A stretch of DNA of 6,209 nucleotides from Candidatus Dojkabacteria bacterium. GTDB taxonomy: Bacteria; Patescibacteria; Dojkabacteria; SC72. This document shows positions 1 to 3,696 of the stretch, piece by piece (the first letter of the stretch is position 1; each line of letters begins with the position of its first letter). A program made the position numbers and the translations under genes. Below the pieces are notes generated by a model. The model was not told the DNA's origin, did not search any database, and worked only from the letters and a program-made list of their open reading frames with translations. The stretch lies in NCBI GenBank assembly GCA_023229785.1, contig JALNYV010000039.1:1340-7548 (forward strand), in the 5' to 3' direction.

Positions 1-326
1 TAAACTATATTGTTTTCTACCTTCTCAATTAGTCCGTAATGACCATCCTCAGCCTCATCTGGTCCGCTCATCCAATTAACTATTACATAATGTTTAGGTA
101 GAAAGTCTGCTATTTGGTCTATTCTCATACCTTGTACTTTAAAAGCTCTAAGTCCTAATTCTCTTGCACCTCTTAATAGTCCAAGATGTGATGTACCCTC
201 CGCATTAGTTGTAGAACAGACATCTGCAATTTCTGATTGTGTTGCAAACATTCCTTCTTGATGAAGGATGTCCTGAATGACGGCGGGGCCACAGTAGCCT
301 TCTTCTTGTTGGTGTATTTCTTTCAT
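1..326 (-). CDS. C39-like papain-fold cysteine peptidase, C-terminus cut by window edge
   Basis: The frame is open from the ATG at 326-324 to the window edge (108 complete codons). The N-terminus reads MKEIHQQEEGYCGPAVIQDI. This matches the peptidase C39/papain-like signature: an oxyanion-hole Gln (Q6 or Q7) a few residues before the catalytic Cys of a CGPA motif (C12). A later DGHYGLI motif gives the expected catalytic His (H96) followed by a hydrophobic strand. The third catalytic residue (Asp or Asn) would lie just past the edge. Between them, SEIADVCSTT and GLLRGARELGL fit the usual C39 helices. There is no ABC transporter, signal peptide or N-terminal extension, so this is a small cytoplasmic stand-alone domain; the family is typically about 130-150 aa. 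The start is fixed by a 4-nt ATGA overlap with the metallophosphoesterase stop, so the two are probably translationally coupled. The substrate is unknown. Known C39 enzymes cut after double-Gly leaders, but related folds do other hydrolysis. Confidence 0.8.
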   Translation of the reverse strand, partial: MKEIHQQEEGYCGPAVIQDILHQEGMFATQSEIADVCSTTNAEGTSHLGLLRGARELGLRAFKVQGMRIDQIADFLPKHYVIVNWMSGPDEAEDGHYGLIEKVENNIV

Positions 327-1258
327 TTAAGTATCTGTCCTAATAGAAAAGTCTGTGCTGTTTTTATATCTTTAAACACTTCCATTTTCCTTTCATTAGG
401 CCAAAGAACTAAAGTAATACCTGCATGACCTGGATTCATTCCTAGACCTATCCTAGATGCCCAAGGGTCTTCTACTTTATAAGTTCCTGAAACTACTGCA
501 ACAATGTCTTTTCCTCCTTTAGTAAAGTGTTCAAATGAACTCTGATGAGTATGTCCGAGCCAACCTATGTCTGCATACTTTTCACCACTTTCGTATTCCA
601 TTAGTCTCTTGGGAGCGTTAGTTATGTTAATTTTTGATTTCCCCCAGTAGGTATGATTCAGGATCATTTTATAGGTATAACCTGCGGTTTGAATGTCTAA
701 GTGTCCGCCCTCTGTAAAGATAGGGCATTTAAATTCACTTGCAAATGTTTCAAAAAAGTCTTGTCCACCTTTCTTTCCAAACAAGTCGTGATTACCATGT
801 GCAATAACTGAAACTTTATCTTTTCTGTCTAACTCTAATAGTTTTTTAAACATAACCTTTGCTTGGTAGTTAGGAGGTAGAGGATTTTCATACATACCAT
901 CTGGGAATTGAACTGCGTTGAAGTTGTCTACATGGTCTCCGTTAGTCCCTAGAAAGAAATTGGGAGTATCTTCAACAATTTTAAAGTGTTCATTTAAAAG
1001 GTCATAGTCTACATTCATACTTCCATAGTGCATATCACTCATTAAACAAATAGCAAACGGAAGTAATGGATATTCTAATTGAGGAATCCATGTTCCTTCT
1101 TTTTGTCCTACTTTTGCTTCTTTAGCTAGTTGTCGGGATTCTTGTAAAAATTGAGTTGTTTTGTCGTAGTTATATTCGGGGATTTTCTTATCGGGGAAAG
1201 GATGTGTAGGAGATACTATTTTTTCGTCTCCTCTAGAATTTATTATTAATCTTTCCAT
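323..1258 (-). CDS. Calcineurin-like metallophosphoesterase
   Basis: This is a 311-aa protein with the full metallophosphoesterase signature in order: D75-M-H77 (SDMHYG), G107-D108 with D111 (NGDHVD), G155-N156-H157-D158 (HGNHD), H202 (LNHTYWG) and G235-H236-T237-H238 (LGHTH). All dinuclear-metal ligands expected of the family are present, so it should be an active phosphomonoesterase or phosphodiesterase. The substrate (protein, nucleotide, cyclic nucleotide or nucleic acid) cannot be read from sequence. An N-terminal extension of about 65 residues, rich in charged residues, precedes the catalytic domain. There is no signal peptide or membrane segment, so it is cytoplasmic. The ATG at 1258 follows a GGAAA (1270-1266), a weak ribosome site. 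The gene is separated from the upstream cluster by about 120 nt of non-coding sequence and overlaps the downstream C39-like gene by 4 nt, so these two form a unit. Stand-alone metallophosphoesterases are common in phages. Confidence 0.93.
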   Translation of the reverse strand: MERLIINSRGDEKIVSPTHPFPDKKIPEYNYDKTTQFLQESRQLAKEAKVGQKEGTWIPQLEYPLLPFAICLMSDMHYGSMNVDYDLLNEHFKIVEDTPNFFLGTNGDHVDNFNAVQFPDGMYENPLPPNYQAKVMFKKLLELDRKDKVSVIAHGNHDLFGKKGGQDFFETFASEFKCPIFTEGGHLDIQTAGYTYKMILNHTYWGKSKINITNAPKRLMEYESGEKYADIGWLGHTHQSSFEHFTKGGKDIVAVVSGTYKVEDPWASRIGLGMNPGHAGITLVLWPNERKMEVFKDIKTAQTFLLGQILK

Positions 1259-1273
1259 TTTTTAATTTCCGCA

Positions 1274-1301
1274 ATTATATACATGATATGATTTGTATCA
1301 C
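1274..1301 (-). promoter_or_regulatory. Candidate promoter for the metallophosphoesterase/C39 pair
   Basis: The minus strand carries an exact TATAAT at 1279-1274. A GTGATA (4 of 6 matches to TTGACA) lies at 1301-1296 with a 16-nt spacer. Transcription would start near 1267, only about 9 nt before the ATG at 1258, and would clip the weak GGAAA ribosome site, so the leader would be almost absent. In such AT-rich DNA a TATAAT can arise by chance. The call rests mainly on its placement in the only sizeable gap of the window. Confidence 0.3.
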
Positions 1302-1322
1302 TTTGTTGCTGTTATGTGATAT
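1284..1322. repeat. Three GTGATA-type elements in alternating orientation
   Basis: On the plus strand TGATAT occurs at 1284-1289, GTATCAC (the inverse of GTGATAC) at 1295-1301 and GTGATAT at 1316-1322. The middle copy can pair with either neighbour: TGATA/TATCA with a 7-nt spacer, or TATCAC/GTGATA with a 14-nt spacer. The middle element coincides with the candidate -35 box. The layout could be an operator for a dimeric regulator, but copies are short and the region is AT-rich. Confidence 0.35.
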
Positions 1323-1333
1323 AATAAACTAAA

Positions 1334-1379
1334 GACTGGTAGGATACTAAGCTAGAACTTTGTTTAAATTCTACCAGTC
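1334..1379 (-). terminator. Terminator-like hairpin after the 72-aa gene
   Basis: A perfect 9-bp inverted repeat, GACTGGTAG (1334-1342) and CTACCAGTC (1371-1379), begins one nucleotide after the TAG stop of the 72-aa gene. In the minus-strand RNA the stem has five G-C pairs in nine. An A-C mismatch and two more pairs follow inward, leaving a large loop (28 nt from the 9-bp stem). The RNA then reads UUUAGUUUAUUAU, a U-rich but interrupted tract. Position and tail fit a Rho-independent terminator ending the lysis/HNH operon. The large loop is unusual, so a processing or stability element is also possible. Confidence 0.45.
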
Positions 1380-1380
1380 G

Positions 1381-1599
1381 CTAGTTTTGTAAATCATTTT
1401 TTAATTTCAATAGTGCTAATTCTTGCCTTAAATCTGCAAGCTTTTCAACATCTGATAATATATTCCTTTTTGATAAGTAAACACATTGTATCCCCTTACA
1501 ATAAGCATCTACAGGGCAAGTTCCATGTATTTCTACACCTCGTGCTTCCCCTAAAACTCTAGCTTGCTCCCAAATAATACACCCGCTTTTTTCATTCAT
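1381..1599 (-). CDS. Hypothetical four-cysteine protein with C-terminal helix
   Basis: This 72-aa protein matches no family I can name. It has exactly four cysteines, C7, C28, C34 and C39, the last three in a compact cluster (GTCPVDAYCKGIQC), with H25 nearby. This spacing could bind zinc or an iron-sulfur cluster, although it is not a standard CxxC zinc-ribbon pattern. From about residue 46 to the end it is predicted to be a charged amphipathic helix (DVEKLADLRQELALLKLK) able to form a coiled coil. It has no membrane segment or signal peptide. The ATG lies 2 nt after the stop of the 95-aa gene and no Shine-Dalgarno motif precedes it, so reinitiation is likely. It is the last gene before the terminator-like hairpin. 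Metal binding is inferred from cysteine layout only. Confidence 0.75.
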   Translation of the reverse strand: MNEKSGCIIWEQARVLGEARGVEIHGTCPVDAYCKGIQCVYLSKRNILSDVEKLADLRQELALLKLKNDLQN

Positions 1600-1601
1600 A
1601 T

Positions 1602-1889
1602 CTAATCATATCTGTTTGTGCATTTTACTTCTTTTCCTTGTGCTACCCAAACTCCACTTGCTCCTTCAAATAAATGATACTCGTGTTCACTATAAAGTTC
1701 ATCATTTCTCATACATACATTACTTATGGCTTTATTAGCGTTGGAAAGTATTTCTACCCATTCTTCTTTGGGTTTTTTCCCGTGACTTTCTATTGCTTCA
1801 TTTACTTTACATATCGCATCTACCATCTTTTCTTTCAGACTTTCTCTTAAATAATCATTAAATAAATTACCTATGTTTTCCTTTTCCAT
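1602..1889 (-). CDS. Hypothetical helical protein, 95 aa
   Basis: I do not recognise this protein. Residues 1-60 are charged and should be mostly helical, for example YLRESLKEKMVDAICKVNEA and EEWVEILSNANKAISNV. The last 25 residues, GASGVWVAQGKEVKCTNRYD, look like one or two beta strands. It has three scattered cysteines (C27, C59, C90), no membrane segment and no signal peptide. The ATG at 1889 lies inside the end of the HNH gene (19-nt overlap) and has no visible Shine-Dalgarno motif. An internal ATG at 1826 (residue 22) is an alternative start that would give 74 aa and remove the overlap. I prefer the longer form because its N-terminus continues the same helical pattern, but the start is uncertain. 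Its place between HNH and a cysteine-cluster protein suggests accessory phage function, nothing more specific. Confidence 0.75.
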   Translation of the reverse strand: MEKENIGNLFNDYLRESLKEKMVDAICKVNEAIESHGKKPKEEWVEILSNANKAISNVCMRNDELYSEHEYHLFEGASGVWVAQGKEVKCTNRYD

Positions 1890-2086
1890 CTATTTTTTTG
1901 TATTAATTCATGTATCCACATATGTAAGTCTTTGTCTAATAAACTTAAATTATTTAATTCGCTTGAACCACCCTCCGATTTTGGTATGATGTGATGAACA
2001 TTCTTAGTACCATCCCTAGTATCATAACCGTGCAATTCGTATAAAATTCTTTTATTTTCTTTTAAGTGTCTCTTATCTCTTTCCAT
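1871..2086 (-). CDS. Minimal HNH endonuclease
   Basis: This 71-aa protein is little more than the HNH catalytic core. The signature is VHHIIPKSEGG (H31, H32), then N45-N46-L, then DLHMWIH (H55, H59). This matches the HH-I-x-P-x-S-x-GG ... NL ... H pattern of HNH nucleases, a beta-beta-alpha metal fold that cuts DNA. The cysteine pairs that stabilise many HNH domains with a structural zinc are absent. The N-terminal 29 residues are basic (MERDKRHLKENKR) and could contact DNA; the C-terminus is also basic (KNRWKRKT). The ATG directly follows the TAA of the 30-aa gene with no gap, and the 3' end overlaps the 95-aa gene. Phage HNH proteins are often near terminase genes and help packaging, or are mobile homing enzymes. 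Here it follows lysis genes, so its role is open. Confidence 0.87.
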   Translation of the reverse strand: MERDKRHLKENKRILYELHGYDTRDGTKNVHHIIPKSEGGSSELNNLSLLDKDLHMWIHELIQKNRWKRKT

Positions 2087-2179
2087 TTATTCTCTATTTT
2101 CATCACCAGTCTTACAAAATAACCATATAAGATTAGCTAAAACTATAATTCCGACTAACAGGGCAGTTAGTAATTTCAT
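2087..2179 (-). CDS. 30-aa single-span membrane peptide
   Basis: This short gene encodes 30 residues beginning MKLLTALLVGIIVLANLIWL and ending FCKTGDENRE. Residues 3-22 form one strongly hydrophobic membrane segment, and the tail is polar and mostly acidic. An AGGA at 2192-2189 lies 9 nt before the ATG, one of the few clear ribosome sites in the window. The ATG is 3 nt after the holin-candidate stop, and its TAA abuts the ATG of the HNH gene exactly. This gapless fit on both sides is the main argument that it is real. There is no lipobox (the residues before the Cys are WLF), so it is not an Rz1-type lipoprotein. In a lysis cassette it may be a pinholin-like, antiholin or holin-modulating peptide; this is inference from size, topology and position. 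Confidence 0.65.
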   Translation of the reverse strand: MKLLTALLVGIIVLANLIWLFCKTGDENRE

Positions 2180-2182
2180 ACA

Positions 2183-2407
2183 TTATTTTCCTGTATTTAG
2201 TTTGGTCAATATATCAACCAATGATTGATAAAATCCAAAAAGTGCTAAAGGGTATGCTTTTTCAATAGATACACCTTGTGCTAATAAACTAAAGAAAATA
2301 ATAAATGTAGGTGCAACAAATTTAAGAAAATTCATTCCCCAACCCTTTAAATCCTCGATATTTAACTTGCCTTTTGGACTAACTTTTTGTTCTGTAATTA
2401 TGCTCAT
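2183..2407 (-). CDS. Putative holin, two membrane segments
   Basis: This 74-aa protein has a polar, charged N-terminus (MSIITEQKVSPKGKLNIEDL). It is followed by a first membrane segment at about residues 26-45 (FLKFVAPTFIIFFSLLAQGV) and a second, weaker one at about 51-67 (AYPLALFGFYQSLVDIL), with a short turn GVSIEK between. The C-terminus is short and basic. Small size, two membrane spans and a place two genes after the amidase are what is expected of a class II holin, which would permeabilise the cytoplasmic membrane and release the endolysin. No specific holin family is recognised, so the assignment is by architecture and context. It has the strongest ribosome site in the window, AGGGGGTGA overlapping the stop of the preceding gene, suggesting high translation. 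The two genes are 3 nt apart. Confidence 0.75.
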   Translation of the reverse strand: MSIITEQKVSPKGKLNIEDLKGWGMNFLKFVAPTFIIFFSLLAQGVSIEKAYPLALFGFYQSLVDILTKLNTGK

Positions 2408-2410
2408 AAT

Positions 2411-2419
2411 TCACCCCCT
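2411..2419 (-). promoter_or_regulatory. Strong ribosome binding site of the holin candidate
   Basis: The minus strand reads AGGGGGTGA just before ATTATG, close to the ideal GGAGGTGA. It contains the TGA stop of the 66-aa gene, so termination and initiation share the same bases. It stands out because most other starts in this window have no such motif. Confidence 0.7.
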
Positions 2420-2611
2420 AGCTAAAGCCACGCCAACCATTATATACGAAATTACGACTATTATGTGAAATATTGCATCCATATCATTTTCTGGCTTATA
2501 AAAAAACATCCATCTAATAAATCTTATACTCTCTTTTCTAACTACTTTCCATAACCTCTTTAATAGCTTTTCTGCTTTCAATTCTAGTGGGTCTGTTTTT
2601 GGTTTTATCAT
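2411..2611 (-). CDS. Small basic protein with C-terminal membrane anchor
   Basis: From the ATG at 2611 this is a 66-aa protein. Residues 11-38 form a strongly basic amphipathic stretch (LKAEKLLKRLWKVVRKESIR and following). Residues 46-63 form one membrane segment (AIFHIIVVISYIMVGVAL), ending in ARG. Topology would probably place the basic half on the cytoplasmic side. The frame can be extended to a TTG at 2683, giving 90 aa, but that would overlap the amidase by 40 nt. I choose the ATG because it falls after the amidase stop (32-nt gap) and has GGAA just upstream. No family is recognised. Between the amidase and the holin candidate, it is likely to belong to the lysis machinery, perhaps as a second holin or antiholin, but this is inferred from position. 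Its stop overlaps the holin ribosome site. Confidence 0.75.
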   Translation of the reverse strand: MIKPKTDPLELKAEKLLKRLWKVVRKESIRFIRWMFFYKPENDMDAIFHIIVVISYIMVGVALARG

Positions 2612-2615
2612 AATT

Positions 2616-2633
2616 CCAACATTAAGGAGTTGG
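2616..2633 (-). promoter_or_regulatory. Small hairpin before the 66-aa gene
   Basis: The minus-strand RNA has CCAAC (2633-2629) and GUUGG (2620-2616) around an 8-nt loop. It sits in the 32-nt gap after the amidase stop, 4 nt before the ATG at 2611. It would pair part of the weak GGAA ribosome site. The 5-bp stem is short and may be chance. Confidence 0.25.
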
Positions 2634-2643
2634 CACTTACTCT

Positions 2644-3327
2644 TTACCCTAGTAATTCTTTTAAATTTCTTAACTTTAACCAAACATACCCACGACCAAA
2701 AACAATCTCTTTTACTTTATTAAGTAATAATGTATCTTTACAAGGTTCTAAGGGCGTAGGATTGACTACAGGAGATTCAGGGATAGGTGTAGGGTCAACT
2801 ACTCCAAAAGCCTGACATATAGCTTTTGATAATGCTCCTGCTATAAGTTCTGTATTTGCTAGTAAAACTCTATCGTGAGGGTCTTGAACTTGTCCCATTT
2901 CTATTAAAACACAAGGAGTTTTTGCTGATAACTTAGACCACATATAGTAGAAACGAGTATTTGCGTTTGAATGACTTACATAATTTATTTTAGTTTCTGG
3001 GAAATAAACGTCATTAATAACTTTACATATCCTTTGACTTTCTACTGTAGCTCCGTCTGTTGAAGGTTCTGGATAGTCTGCAAAACCGCTCCCATTGTCG
3101 TTTGGATAATCTGCATCTCCATGAAGTGCTAAGAATAAATCAAAATCTTTATCTATTTCTGCTGTTGTAGGGTCTGCATTAACTAATTGAACCATAAAAC
3201 CTTTACTTATAAGAAGTTCTGATAGTCTTGCCCTAATACGAACAGTAAGTTCTTGTTCTCCAGGTGCTCCAGTTGAGCCTGTAGTCCTTCCTTCGTGACC
3301 ACTTTGTAAACAAATAAATTTTCCCAT
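2644..3327 (-). CDS. Endolysin: N-acetylmuramoyl-L-alanine amidase (Amidase_3)
   Basis: This 227-aa enzyme should cleave the amide bond between N-acetylmuramic acid and L-alanine in peptidoglycan. The zinc-amidase signature is complete: H11 in LQSGHEGRTTGSTGAPGE, E24 in that same GEQE motif, H69 in ALHGDAD, and the catalytic E143 in VLIEMGQVQDPHDRVLL, the family's usual E-x-G-[FxxN]-x-x-D pattern. The catalytic domain spans about residues 1-175. A Pro-rich linker follows (about 178-195, VDPTPIPESPVVNPTPLEP), then a short basic tail of about 32 residues (LLNKVKEIVF and onward) that may be a cell-wall binding or targeting element; no known repeat is seen. There is no signal peptide, so export would depend on a holin, matching the neighbouring small membrane proteins. 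The ATG is 2 nt after the stop of the 77-aa gene with no clear Shine-Dalgarno motif. Confidence 0.93.
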   Translation of the reverse strand: MGKFICLQSGHEGRTTGSTGAPGEQELTVRIRARLSELLISKGFMVQLVNADPTTAEIDKDFDLFLALHGDADYPNDNGSGFADYPEPSTDGATVESQRICKVINDVYFPETKINYVSHSNANTRFYYMWSKLSAKTPCVLIEMGQVQDPHDRVLLANTELIAGALSKAICQAFGVVDPTPIPESPVVNPTPLEPCKDTLLLNKVKEIVFGRGYVWLKLRNLKELLG

Positions 3328-3329
3328 AT

Positions 3330-3563
3330 TTATCTAACTAGTAGTATAACACCAACAACTCCTGCAATCACCAAGACAATATTTACTGCAACAGCGTTAG
3401 TAACTTTAGTAGACAGACTATTTATATCTCCTTTTAATTCTGTGATGTTGTTTTGGATGTGGGGAAGGTGGTTCTCTAAAATACGTGTAACATCAGTTTT
3501 TAGTTTATCAACATCACCGCTTAAGTCGTTTACTTTGTAATCTATAATTGTTGGTTTTGTCAT
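3330..3563 (-). CDS. XhlA-like coiled coil plus C-terminal membrane anchor
   Basis: This 77-aa protein has a polar N-terminal half and one C-terminal membrane segment. Residues 10-55 show heptad-like hydrophobics (VNDLSGDVDKLKTDVTRIL, ITELKGDINSLSTKV), suggesting a coiled coil. Residues 57-76 are a strong membrane span (AVAVNIVLVIAGVVGVILLV), followed by a final Arg. This layout matches the haemolysin XhlA family, a small phage membrane-associated lysis protein that in Bacillus prophage PBSX works with a holin and an amidase. The directly downstream amidase fits that arrangement. Sequence identity to XhlA cannot be judged here, so the name describes architecture. The ATG shares an ATGA overlap with the stop of the 40-aa basic gene. 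A membrane-tethered structural or spanin-like role is the main alternative. Confidence 0.75.
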   Translation of the reverse strand: MTKPTIIDYKVNDLSGDVDKLKTDVTRILENHLPHIQNNITELKGDINSLSTKVTNAVAVNIVLVIAGVVGVILLVR

Positions 3564-3682
3564 ATCTTAAATCTAGTAATCTTCATTTTAGGAACTTTTA
3601 CAGTACGGATAGTATATTTAGTAGGCTTGTATGCTTTTATTTTTATTATTGATCTGGTTGGTTGTTTTGCTCTTCTTGCCAT
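3560..3682 (-). CDS. 40-aa highly basic peptide, no acidic residues
   Basis: The ATG at 3682 encodes 40 residues starting MARRAKQPTRSIIKIKAYKP and ending KVPKMKITRFKI. Fourteen residues are Lys or Arg and none are Asp or Glu. The second half alternates basic and hydrophobic or beta-branched residues (YTIRTVKV, MKITRFKI), suggesting beta strands rather than a helix. I recognise no family. The gene starts 14 nt after the stop of the large upstream protein, and its TGA overlaps the ATG of the 77-aa gene (ATGA), which supports it as real. The frame extends to a TTG at 3772 inside the large gene, but that start is poor and would overlap coding sequence. No Shine-Dalgarno motif is seen. Nucleic-acid binding, a packaged DNA-condensing peptide, or interaction with acidic membranes are possible; none is shown. 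Confidence 0.65.
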   Translation of the reverse strand: MARRAKQPTRSIIKIKAYKPTKYTIRTVKVPKMKITRFKI

Positions 3683-3696
3683 AGTGTTATTATATC

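Noticed and set aside
237..428. 63-codon open frame on the plus strand
   Set aside because: It lies antisense across the junction of the metallophosphoesterase and the C39-like gene, both of which show conserved motifs in their own frames. Its translation shows no recognisable family.
1334..1379. tRNA-like or small RNA gene from the 9-bp stem
   Set aside because: The stem encloses only 46 nt in total, too short for a tRNA, and no anticodon or T-arm can be drawn. A terminator-like role fits the position better.
2087..2179. Rz1-like spanin lipoprotein
   Set aside because: The Cys at residue 22 is preceded by WLF instead of a lipobox, and the peptide after it is only eight polar residues with no Pro-rich periplasmic part.
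2411..2683. 90-aa version of the small membrane protein starting at TTG 2683
   Set aside because: It needs a TTG start and a 40-nt overlap with the amidase. The ATG at 2611 lies after the amidase stop and keeps all recognisable features.
2630..2815. 61-codon plus-strand frame over the amidase 3' end
   Set aside because: Antisense shadow of the Pro-rich linker and tail of the amidase; no ribosome site or operon context.
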